Shown here one piece after another: positions 1 through 6,705 of a DNA stretch of 10,587 nt. The notes below the pieces were generated by a model, which was given only the letters and a program-made list of their open reading frames with translations, was not told the origin of the DNA and made no database searches. Origin of the DNA: Clostridia bacterium (GTDB lineage Bacteria; Bacillota; Clostridia; TANB77; CAG-508); NCBI GenBank assembly GCA_900754285.1, contig CAAECB010000027.1:1-10587 (forward strand). Reading direction: 5' to 3'. Each line of letters opens with the position of its first letter. Position 1 is the stretch's first letter. Both the position numbers and the translations under genes were made by a program.

Positions 1-5
1 AACAA

Positions 6-53
6 ATTTAAAATTCATGAGGCGTACAAAGGTACGTTGATTGAATTTTAAAT
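6..53. repeat. Two-tier hairpin downstream of lepA
   Basis: Outer arms atttaaaattca (6-17) and tgaattttaaat (42-53) are perfect 12-nt inverted repeats. Inside, cgtac (23-27) and gtacg (32-36) form a second 5-bp stem with a 4-nt loop. On plus-strand RNA the inner stem can extend by two G-U pairs, and g19/a40 with a20/g39 could form tandem G-A pairs. No U-tract follows on the minus strand, so it is not a classical lepA terminator. It may be a repeat element or part of a neighbouring non-coding RNA or terminator. Confidence 0.55.
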
Positions 54-96
54 GCAGTTTGACGTAGTCCAAAATTGTAATTATTTTCCAATCTGC
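54..96. repeat. Second hairpin adjoining the lepA stop codon
   Basis: Arms gcagtttg (54-61) and caatctgc (89-96) pair over 8 positions with one mismatch. Inside, aaaat (71-75) and atttt (83-87) can pair too. The hairpin abuts the 12-bp hairpin at 6-53 on one side and touches the lepA TAG stop codon on the other, making a continuous structured block of about 90 nt. Confidence 0.4.
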
Positions 97-1910
97 TATT
101 CATCATCTAATTTAAGGACTGACAAGAACACCTCTTGAGGCACCTCCACATTCCCAATCTCACGCATTTTTTTCTTACCACGCTTCTGTTTCTCAAGTAA
201 CTTCTTCTTTCTAGTAACATCACCACCATAGCACTTAGCAAGCACATCTTTTCTCATAGCAGAAATAGTCTCTCTTGCAATGATTTTACCACCAACAGCA
301 GCCTGAATAGGAATTTTGAACAATTTTCTAGGAATTTCAGTTTTAAGTTTTTCAACCATTTTTTTACCTCTCTCATAACTTCTATCTTTATGCAAAATAA
401 AGCTAAGAGCATCAACTTGTTCATTATTTATATAAACATCCAATTTTACCAAATCAGACCTTCTATATTCCTTAAACTCATAATCAAAAGAAGCATAACC
501 TTTAGTTTTAGACTTAAGATTATCAAAAAAGTCATATATAATTTCATTAAGTGGCATTTCATAAATAAGAGTTACTCTATTCTCATCTAAAAATTGCATA
601 TCAATATAAACACCTCTTCTTTTTTGACAAATATCCATTACATTTCCAACATATTCTTTAGGCAAAAATATATTTGCCGTTACAAAAGGTTCTTCTATAT
701 ATGATATTTCTTGTGGTGTTGGCAATTCTGTTGGATTATATATCTCTAGCACCTCACCTGTAGTCTTATGTACTTTATATATAACAGAAGGTGCTGTTGT
801 TATAAGTCCCAAATCAAATTCTCTATCTAATCTTTCTTCTATTATTTCCAAATGTAGCAATCCCAAAAATCCACATCTAAAGCCAAATCCAAGTGCTGCA
901 GATGTTTCAGGTTCATATACCAATGCAGCATCATTTAATTGAAGTTTTTCAAGAGCAATTTTTAAATTTTCATAATCACTTCCATCAACTGGATACAAAC
1001 CACAATAAACCATTGGAGTTACCTTTTTATATCCTGCTAAAGCTTCTTCTGCTGGTTCATCTTTTAATGTTACTGTATCTCCAACATGAATATCTGACAA
1101 ATTTTTAATACTTGCTGCTATATATCCTACTTCTCCTGCTTTTATAATATTTGTTGGCATATATGAACCTGGAACAAAATATCCTACTTCTGCAACTGTA
1201 TATGTCTTATTTGTTGCCATCAATAAGATTTCATCTCCAACTTTTACACTTCCATCCATTACTCTTACATATGCAACAGCACCTTTGTAATTATCATAAT
1301 AAGAATCAAATATTAAACATTTCGTTTTTGCATTAACATCTCCATGTGGTGCAGGTAAATCTGTTACAATTTTTTCCAAAACTTCTTCCACATTCAAACC
1401 TGATTTAGCAGAAATACACGGTGCATCCATTGCTGGAATGCCTATAATATCTTCAATTTCTTTTTTCACTTCATCTGGTCTTGCATTTGGTAAATCTATT
1501 TTATTTATTACAGGTAATACTTCCAAATTATTATCTATTGCTAAATATACATTTGCCAATGTTTGTGCTTCCACGCCTTGACTACTATCAACTACTAAAA
1601 CCGCCCCATCACATGCAGCCAAACTCCTAGAAACCTCATAATTAAAATCAACATGGCCAGGTGTATCTATTAAATTAAATGTATATTCAATTCCGTCTTT
1701 TGCTTTATGCTTCATTCTTACTGCTTGTGATTTTATTGTTATTCCTCTTTCTTTTTCTATTTCCATATTGTCTAAAACTTGGCTTTCCATTTCTCTTTTT
1801 GACAGTACTCCTGTTAACTCTATTAATCTATCTGCCAATGTTGATTTTCCATGGTCTATATGTGCAATTATGCTAAAATTTCTTATATATTTTTGATAGT
1901 CATTTTGCAT
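96..1910 (-). CDS. lepA: Elongation factor 4 (LepA), ribosome-associated GTPase
   Basis: LepA/EF4 is a translational GTPase that binds the ribosome, can back-translocate tRNAs and affects 30S biogenesis and translation under stress. The 604 residues match the usual family length of about 600. Visible motifs are the P-loop AHIDHGKST (16-24), the G2 region ERGITIKSQ (54-62), DTPGH (82-86) with the catalytic His86, and NKID (136-139). The LepA-specific C-terminal domain is present, with GGDVTRKKKLLEKQKRGKKK and the end VPQEVFLSVLKLDDE. The start is ATG; upstream AAAGGA lies about 12 nt away and a closer GGA about 8 nt away. The stop is TAG. The gene is last in the dcd-mutS2-lepA unit, 116 nt after mutS2, and no convincing promoter is seen in that gap. 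Identification is certain from sequence motifs. Confidence 0.98.
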   Translation of the reverse strand: MQNDYQKYIRNFSIIAHIDHGKSTLADRLIELTGVLSKREMESQVLDNMEIEKERGITIKSQAVRMKHKAKDGIEYTFNLIDTPGHVDFNYEVSRSLAACDGAVLVVDSSQGVEAQTLANVYLAIDNNLEVLPVINKIDLPNARPDEVKKEIEDIIGIPAMDAPCISAKSGLNVEEVLEKIVTDLPAPHGDVNAKTKCLIFDSYYDNYKGAVAYVRVMDGSVKVGDEILLMATNKTYTVAEVGYFVPGSYMPTNIIKAGEVGYIAASIKNLSDIHVGDTVTLKDEPAEEALAGYKKVTPMVYCGLYPVDGSDYENLKIALEKLQLNDAALVYEPETSAALGFGFRCGFLGLLHLEIIEERLDREFDLGLITTAPSVIYKVHKTTGEVLEIYNPTELPTPQEISYIEEPFVTANIFLPKEYVGNVMDICQKRRGVYIDMQFLDENRVTLIYEMPLNEIIYDFFDNLKSKTKGYASFDYEFKEYRRSDLVKLDVYINNEQVDALSFILHKDRSYERGKKMVEKLKTEIPRKLFKIPIQAAVGGKIIARETISAMRKDVLAKCYGGDVTRKKKLLEKQKRGKKKMREIGNVEVPQEVFLSVLKLDDE

Positions 1911-1954
1911 TTAAAATTCCATTCCTTTCACTATTTATTGCCTAAAATTTATAT

Positions 1955-2026
1955 TACAAAAAACTCAGAACTTGTTTATTTTCTAATAACCTGATTTTGT
2001 AAAAAACTCGAAACCTATTCTAATAA
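1955..2026. repeat. Imperfect tandem repeat between mutS2 and lepA
   Basis: Two related copies lie side by side. Each contains aaaaaactc (1958-1966 and 2001-2009) followed by ttctaataa (1981-1989 and 2018-2026). The distance between the shared blocks is 43 nt for the first and 37 nt for the second, so the copies differ by small insertions. The repeat starts immediately after the mutS2 stop codon. No U-tract terminator or strong promoter is evident. It may be slippage or a small duplication in AT-rich DNA. Confidence 0.5.
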
Positions 2027-4396
2027 TTATCTCTTTAATTCTACTACTGTAACACCCATTTCGCCTTCTCCAAAAGCCCCCATTCTATATGATTTTACAT
2101 GTGGATCTTTTTTTAGCATTTGATGTATTCCTTCTCTCAATTTTCCAGTTCCTTTTCCATGCACAATTCTAACTGTCTGAAGATTAGCTAACAAACTATC
2201 ATCTAAAAACTTTTCTACTACAAATCTTGCTTCTTCAACATTTAAACCTATTACATTAATTTCTGTTTTAGCATTTTTTGTTTTGTTCATCTTTGTATAG
2301 CTTTGTGAAACACTATTTTGATTTTTAGTTTTTTGATTTTTTAAAATTATTAAATTTTGAATTGGCACATTCATTTTCATACTTCCTATTTGTACTAATA
2401 CTTGCTCATCTTTAGACACATTTGATATTACTGTTCCCTGTTGCCCTAAATTCTCCACATACACTGATATTCCTGGTTTTACTTGTTCTTTTTCTATATT
2501 ATTGTTTACATTTTTTGTATATAATTCTTGATTTTGCTCTTTTATATTTTCATTTAATTTATTACGCAAATTATTTAGCTTCTTATTTGCATCTGAACCC
2601 GCTCCTTTTTCTATTTGCTTCATTTTCCTTATTATTTCATTTGCTTCTTCTTTGGCTTCTAAAATAATATTTCTTGCTTCAATTTTTGCTTTTTGAATTT
2701 TTTCTTGCTCTGCCTCTAAAAGTTCAGTATGATTTTGTTTTAATTTTTCTTTTAGATTCTTTACTTCTTCCAAATTTGTATCTATTTCTTGCTTTTCTAA
2801 CTCAATTTTTCTTTTATCATCATATAACTGTTTCATCAATTCTTCAAAATCTATTTCATCTTTGTGCAATCTCTTTTTAGATTTTTCTATTATTTCATCT
2901 TTTAATCCAAGCTTTTTGCTTATTTCAAAAGCATTACTTTTACCTGGTATTCCAACTAATAAATGATATGTTGGAGTTAAAGTTTCTACATCAAATTCTA
3001 CAGAAGCATTTTGAAATCCTTCTGTTACCATTGCATATTTTTTTAATTCTTGATAATGTGTTGTAGCAATTGCCAACACTCCATTTTCTTTTAAATATTC
3101 TAATACACTTATTGCTAATGCTTGTCCCTCTACTGGATCTGTTCCAGAACCCAATTCATCAACTAATACAAGTGTATTATCATCTGCATTTTCTACTATA
3201 TCAACAATATTTTTCATATGTGCAGAAAAAGTACTTAATGATGCAGTTATACTTTGATTATCTCCTATATCTGCAAAAATTTTTTTAAAGACTCCTATAC
3301 TTGAAGTTTCTTTTGCTGGTATATGTAATCCACTACATGCCATACATGTAAGTAGACCCACTGTTTTTAAAGTTACAGTCTTTCCTCCTGTATTTGGTCC
3401 TGTTATTAATAACATTTGATAATCTTTTCCTAAAGTTAATGATACTGGCACTGCTTTTTTATAATCTATTAATGGATGTCTTGCTTGTTCTAATATTATC
3501 TGTTTATTTGTATTTATTATTGGCTGATTTCCTTTTATTTCCTTTGAATATCTTGCTTTTGCAAATATAAAATCTAATTTTTTTAAATATTGTATATCCT
3601 TCTCTATTTCTAAAGAATATGGATAAAATAGACTTGAAAGTTCTTTTATTATTCTTTCTATTTCTATATTTTCTTCAATCTTTAAATTACTTATCTGATT
3701 ATTCATTTCAAATATTGCAATTGGTTCAATAAATACTGTTGAACCTGAACTTGATATATCATGTACAAACCCTTTAATTTGTGAGCGATATTCTTCTTTT
3801 ACTGGTATTACATATCTTTCATTTCTTATTGTTATTACACTTTCTTGAATATATTTAGAATAATTTGATGAATGTATCATATTATTTAATTTTTGTCTTA
3901 TATCTTGCTCTATATTTTTTTGTTTTTTACGTATTGCTTGCAATTGTTTTGATGCTTTATCATCTAATGTATATTCATCTATTACACTGTTTTCTACTTT
4001 TTCTATAATCCCATTGTTTGTATATAATTCATCAAAGATAGATTTTAAATTTTTATAATTTTCTAAATCTAAAAAATCTTGATTTATATATTTTTTTAAT
4101 AAACCACTTATTTTTAATATTTTTGTCAAATTTATTATTGATTTTAATGATAAAGTTCCTTCTGTTTTTATTATTTTGATTTCTTCTTTATCTTCTATAA
4201 ATTCTATTGCTGGTGGTGTACTACATCTATATATTAAATTTACAGCTTCTGTTGTTTCTTCTAATTTTTGTTTTATATCTTTTATTTCTGTATATGGTTT
4301 TAACTCATATGCCTCTTTTTTTGATGCTTCTAAATGGCAATATGAAGCTAATTTTTCTAATATTTTATTATATTCTAATTTTTGTAAATATTCCAT
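2027..4396 (-). CDS. mutS2: MutS2 family ATPase with C-terminal Smr domain
   Basis: MutS2 is a MutS homologue that does not act in mismatch repair. In various bacteria it restrains homologous recombination, and in Bacillus it also recognises collided ribosomes and splits them (RqcU/MutS2). The 789 residues match the family length. The order is: N-terminal core and clamp (about 1-310), ATPase with Walker A GPNTGGKT (333-340) and Walker B LVLVDELGSGTDP (409-421), coiled coil (about 515-625), a KOW-like beta segment (about 640-685), and the Smr domain (about 712-789) with HGKGTGKLR (746-754). The usual LDLRG motif at the start of Smr reads INVIG (713-717) here, so the Asp often tied to nuclease activity is Asn. 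The start ATG has AAAGGA 7 nt upstream; the stop is TAA. It sits 72 nt after dcd with no terminator visible between them, so they are probably cotranscribed. Low-complexity basic linker at 685-711. Confidence 0.96.
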   Translation of the reverse strand: MEYLQKLEYNKILEKLASYCHLEASKKEAYELKPYTEIKDIKQKLEETTEAVNLIYRCSTPPAIEFIEDKEEIKIIKTEGTLSLKSIINLTKILKISGLLKKYINQDFLDLENYKNLKSIFDELYTNNGIIEKVENSVIDEYTLDDKASKQLQAIRKKQKNIEQDIRQKLNNMIHSSNYSKYIQESVITIRNERYVIPVKEEYRSQIKGFVHDISSSGSTVFIEPIAIFEMNNQISNLKIEENIEIERIIKELSSLFYPYSLEIEKDIQYLKKLDFIFAKARYSKEIKGNQPIINTNKQIILEQARHPLIDYKKAVPVSLTLGKDYQMLLITGPNTGGKTVTLKTVGLLTCMACSGLHIPAKETSSIGVFKKIFADIGDNQSITASLSTFSAHMKNIVDIVENADDNTLVLVDELGSGTDPVEGQALAISVLEYLKENGVLAIATTHYQELKKYAMVTEGFQNASVEFDVETLTPTYHLLVGIPGKSNAFEISKKLGLKDEIIEKSKKRLHKDEIDFEELMKQLYDDKRKIELEKQEIDTNLEEVKNLKEKLKQNHTELLEAEQEKIQKAKIEARNIILEAKEEANEIIRKMKQIEKGAGSDANKKLNNLRNKLNENIKEQNQELYTKNVNNNIEKEQVKPGISVYVENLGQQGTVISNVSKDEQVLVQIGSMKMNVPIQNLIILKNQKTKNQNSVSQSYTKMNKTKNAKTEINVIGLNVEEARFVVEKFLDDSLLANLQTVRIVHGKGTGKLREGIHQMLKKDPHVKSYRMGAFGEGEMGVTVVELKR

Positions 4397-4468
4397 TTTT
4401 GCATCCTTTCCTAAGACATTTTTTTATATCATTATTTTTCAAAATTAATAAGCTTACTATACGCGTGA

Positions 4469-4972
4469 CTAATTTTTTAAGTCTATTATTATTTCTTTGT
4501 TTTCTTCTAATTTTATTTTTTCATATTTTACACCACATTCATCAAATAATCTTCTTGATGCTATATTGTTTTCTGAATCTGCATACTTATCTGATAGGTA
4601 TATTATGTGTTTAATTCCTGATTGTATAATTATTTTTGCACATTCATTACATGGAAATAAGTCAACATATATTTTTGCATTTTCTAAATCTTTTTTACTT
4701 CCTCTATAATTTAATATTGCATTCATTTCCGCATGACACACATATGGATATTTTGTTTCTAAATTTTTTCCTTCTCTTGCCCATGGAAATTTGTCGTCAT
4801 CAAATCCATTTGGTGCTCCATTATATCCTATTGATAATATTCTGTTATCATTACTTACTATACATGCTCCTACTTGTGTTGATGGGTCTTTGCTTCTTTT
4901 GGCTGATAATTTTGCTATTGACATAAAGTATTCATCCCAACTTATATAATCTGCTCTTTTTTTATTTTCCAT
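4469..4972 (-). CDS. dCMP deaminase (ComEB family)
   Basis: Deoxycytidylate deaminase converts dCMP to dUMP, the substrate of thymidylate synthase. It is a zinc enzyme of the cytidine/deoxycytidylate deaminase superfamily, often activated by dCTP and inhibited by dTTP. The catalytic motif CHAEMNAI gives zinc ligand His80 and proton-shuttle Glu82. FPCNECAK gives ligands Cys108 and Cys111. The N-terminal SKDPSTQVGACIV and NGAPNGFDDD segments are typical of ComEB-type dCMP deaminases. The 167 residues are a little short for the family but complete. The start ATG has a GAAAGGA element about 11 nt upstream; the stop is TAG. It is the first gene after a strong promoter (5060-5095) and leads into mutS2. 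It fits the ThyA and DHFR genes found 1.2-2.6 kb upstream. Family membership is sure; substrate is inferred from motifs and context. Confidence 0.95.
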   Translation of the reverse strand: MENKKRADYISWDEYFMSIAKLSAKRSKDPSTQVGACIVSNDNRILSIGYNGAPNGFDDDKFPWAREGKNLETKYPYVCHAEMNAILNYRGSKKDLENAKIYVDLFPCNECAKIIIQSGIKHIIYLSDKYADSENNIASRRLFDECGVKYEKIKLEENKEIIIDLKN

Positions 4973-5038
4973 CTTTTATTCCATCCTTTCCTACAATATA
5001 AATTAGCTATATTTTATTGACTTTTTACTATTAATGAA

Positions 5039-5066
5039 GTCTGCTATTCTCCTTTTCGTAGTAGAC
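5039..5066 (-). promoter_or_regulatory. Inverted repeat at the +1 region of the dcd promoter
   Basis: On the minus strand the arms GTCTACTA (5066-5059) and TAGCAGAC (5046-5039) pair over 8 positions with one mismatch, around a 12-nt loop containing AAAAGGAG. The left arm begins directly after the -10 hexamer and covers the discriminator and predicted transcription start. It could be a DNA operator or a 5'-end RNA hairpin. It matches no operator I can name. The AAAAGGAG in the loop looks like a ribosome binding site but has no start codon at proper spacing. Confidence 0.4.
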
Positions 5067-5095
5067 AGTATATCATATATATTATTAAAAATCAA
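5060..5095 (-). promoter_or_regulatory. Promoter of the dcd-mutS2-lepA unit
   Basis: On the minus strand a -35 hexamer TTGATT (5090-5095) is separated by exactly 17 nt from -10 TATACT (5067-5072). The -10 is preceded by TGA, which makes an extended -10 TGATATACT. The predicted start of transcription is near 5060, about 88 nt before the dcd start codon. This is the best sigma-A-type promoter in the window. The same extended -10 string occurs before thyA. Confidence 0.75.
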
Positions 5096-5123
5096 CACAT
5101 TTTTCAAAAACAAATTTTCGCAT

Positions 5124-6122
5124 TTAAACTATATACATAATTTGATTATTAGGAAAATATTTTTTCATTTGCTCTCTAAAAAAAATCTCTCCATCTTTTC
5201 TAAGACCTATTTTATACATATATTTCCCCTTTCCTCTACCAGTCATTAAGTCCTTATTATATAAATTAATTGCATTAGGGAAAGCTTCTTCATTAATTTT
5301 TGTATGAACAAAACTATAAGTCATAAAAATAATTTCAAAAAAGGCATCTTTTTTTACCTTTTCTGTAAGATTTTCTGATAATTGTTTTATTAATTCTAAA
5401 TATAATTTTTTCCAATTATCTACCATAATTACTGGAGCTATTAATATTCCTACATTATATCCCGCTTCTTTTAATTTATTTATTGCCTCAATTCTTCCTT
5501 TTAGCCTTGAGGTACCAAACTCAACTTTATTTATAATTTCTTCTGGATTTACACTCATTCTAACTGTCACTTTTCCTTGATGATCAATATTTAAGATATC
5601 ATCTATCATATCAAACTTAGTTGGAAATGTTAGATGTCCTTTAGGAGAATTCTTGAAATTTTCTATTGTCCATGGCAAATTTCCTGTTATTGTGTTTTCT
5701 AATATTAAATCACTATTACTTCCTATTTCAAAGGTCAATTCTTTTTCTGATTTTTTTGCCACTTTTATTATTTTTTCTAGCATTTGCTCTCTATTTACAA
5801 ACAACCTTAAATACGCACATTTGTTGTAATTACATACTAGATAACAATACATACATGATGCTGTACATCCTGACGATGTATATGGTACTAAATAATCTGA
5901 TGTTTTATGGTTTTCTACAAATTTATGTGTCTTTCTTACTCCTATTATCAAATTTCTTTTCATATTTACAAATTCTTTATTTGATTTTTTTCTCATTTCT
6001 TCTATATTGTTGTGATTTTCTATTTTTACTTTCGGTACTTCTTTATATTTTTCTAATAATTGTTTTCCTAACTCATAGTTTTCTATATCTTTTTCATAAT
6101 AAATAGCTTTAGGTTTAAACAT
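5124..6122 (-). CDS. Spore photoproduct lyase family radical SAM protein, H-donor Cys apparently Ser
   Basis: SPL enzymes use a radical SAM [4Fe-4S] cluster to reverse 5-thyminyl-5,6-dihydrothymine, the thymine dimer formed in UV-irradiated spores. The 332 residues are close to the 342 of Bacillus subtilis SplB. The cluster motif Cys86-X3-Cys90-X2-Cys93 is intact, and Tyr92 and Tyr94 match the two tyrosines placed in the SPL radical-transfer path. Family segments include LIIGVRKTHKF (58-68), VRMSVNPEEI (187-196) and FGTSRLKGRIEA (202-213). In B. subtilis SPL the segment FEASCTSD holds the H-donor Cys141; here it reads FEIGSNSD (131-138), so Ser135 aligns with it. The only spare cysteines are Cys97 and Cys102. 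ATG start with AAAGGA about 9 nt upstream; TAA stop. It follows folA by 53 nt in the thyA-folA unit. It may be a true SPL with another hydrogen donor or a paralogue with a different substrate; alignment was made from memory of SplB. Confidence 0.85.
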   Translation of the reverse strand: MFKPKAIYYEKDIENYELGKQLLEKYKEVPKVKIENHNNIEEMRKKSNKEFVNMKRNLIIGVRKTHKFVENHKTSDYLVPYTSSGCTASCMYCYLVCNYNKCAYLRLFVNREQMLEKIIKVAKKSEKELTFEIGSNSDLILENTITGNLPWTIENFKNSPKGHLTFPTKFDMIDDILNIDHQGKVTVRMSVNPEEIINKVEFGTSRLKGRIEAINKLKEAGYNVGILIAPVIMVDNWKKLYLELIKQLSENLTEKVKKDAFFEIIFMTYSFVHTKINEEAFPNAINLYNKDLMTGRGKGKYMYKIGLRKDGEIFFREQMKKYFPNNQIMYIV

Positions 6123-6168
6123 TTTCTTGCGTCCTTTCTTGTTTTTATTAGTTTAACCTAAAGCTATT
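6102..6168 (-). promoter_or_regulatory. Long RNA hairpin bracketing the SPL-like gene's ribosome binding site
   Basis: In the transcript, AATAGCTTTAGGTTAAAC (6168-6151) lies 7 nt after the folA stop codon. Its complement, GTTTAAACCTAAAGCTATT (6120-6102), begins at the G of the SPL-like start codon and covers codons 2 to about 7. The 18-bp pairing is perfect except for one bulged base. The 30-nt loop holds the AAAGGA ribosome binding site and the first two bases of AUG. No U-tract follows, so it is not a classical terminator. A ribosome stopping at the folA stop codon would reach into the upstream arm and could open the hairpin, which suggests translational coupling (inference). Confidence 0.65.
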
Positions 6169-6175
6169 ATTTTAT

Positions 6176-6661
6176 TTATTTTCTTATATAAGTTATATAT
6201 TCATATCCAAAATCCTTAATATCATCTGGTCCCTTTTCTCTTGAAACTTCTTTCCAAACCTCTTCATTAATTTTTGGAAAAATAGTATCACCATCAAAAT
6301 CTTTATCTAATTGAGTAACATACATTTTTTTGCAATAAGGCATTAATAAATTATATACAATTGCTCCACCTATTACAAAATGTTCTTCTTCGTCATCCAT
6401 ATATGGTTGTAACTCTAATAATGAATGTACTACTTTTACACTTTCTGAATCTATTACAAAATCTGGATTTCTACTTAATATTATGTGCATTCTATCTGGT
6501 AAAATTCCACCTAATGATTCAAATGTTTTTCTTCCCATAATTATTGTATGTCCAGTTGTTCTTTCTTTAAATCTTTTTAAATCATCTGGTATATGCCATA
6601 ATAAATGATTATCCTTTCCTATTATATTATTTTTTGCTTTTGCTACTATTAAACTTAACAT
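6176..6661 (-). CDS. folA: Dihydrofolate reductase
   Basis: DHFR reduces dihydrofolate to tetrahydrofolate with NADPH, restoring the cofactor that thymidylate synthase oxidises. The 161 residues equal the usual bacterial length of about 160. The N-terminal LIVAKAKNNIIGKDNHLLW contains the mobile Met20-type loop, and HIPDDLKRFK (23-32) supplies the catalytic acid Asp27, matching E. coli Asp27. NADPH-binding segments GHTIIMGRKTFESLG (37-51) and FVIGGAIVYNLLMPY (95-109) are intact. Residue 21 is Leu where E. coli has Pro; I regard this as natural variation rather than evidence of drug resistance. The ATG has AGGAG 8 nt upstream; the stop is TAA. It follows thyA by 44 nt, a classical thyA-folA pairing, and precedes the SPL-like gene. 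Confidence 0.97.
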   Translation of the reverse strand: MLSLIVAKAKNNIIGKDNHLLWHIPDDLKRFKERTTGHTIIMGRKTFESLGGILPDRMHIILSRNPDFVIDSESVKVVHSLLELQPYMDDEEEHFVIGGAIVYNLLMPYCKKMYVTQLDKDFDGDTIFPKINEEVWKEVSREKGPDDIKDFGYEYITYIRK

Positions 6662-6705
6662 TTCTCTTACTCCTATTCTTTATCATATTTATTTTTACAT
6701 TTAGA

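Noticed and set aside
1911..2026. Separate promoter for lepA.
   Set aside because: TAATAT and TATAAA strings are present, but none has a recognisable -35 at 16-18 nt; in DNA this AT-rich they are expected by chance.
4207..4614. Plus-strand open frame of 135 codons over the mutS2/dcd junction.
   Set aside because: It lies antisense to two well-supported genes, is mostly Leu/Ile/Phe/Tyr as expected from the complement of AT-rich coding DNA, and has no convincing ribosome binding site.
5034..5060. Leader peptide after the AAAAGGAG element in the dcd leader.
   Set aside because: No ATG, GTG or TTG occurs at workable spacing downstream of the element.
5073..5123. Terminator between the SPL-like gene and the dcd promoter.
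   Set aside because: Only A-U stems of about 6 bp (AAAAAT with ATTTTT) can form, and they overlap the -35 region; not distinguishable from base composition.
5666..6106. Plus-strand open frame of 146 codons that looks like a hydrophobic membrane protein.
   Set aside because: It is antisense to the SPL-like gene; its hydrophobicity comes from reading purine-rich codons on the opposite strand.
6580..6661. Leu21 in DHFR as a sign of trimethoprim resistance.
   Set aside because: A Pro-to-Leu change there matters in E. coli, but this is a distant natural sequence and resistance cannot be read from one position.
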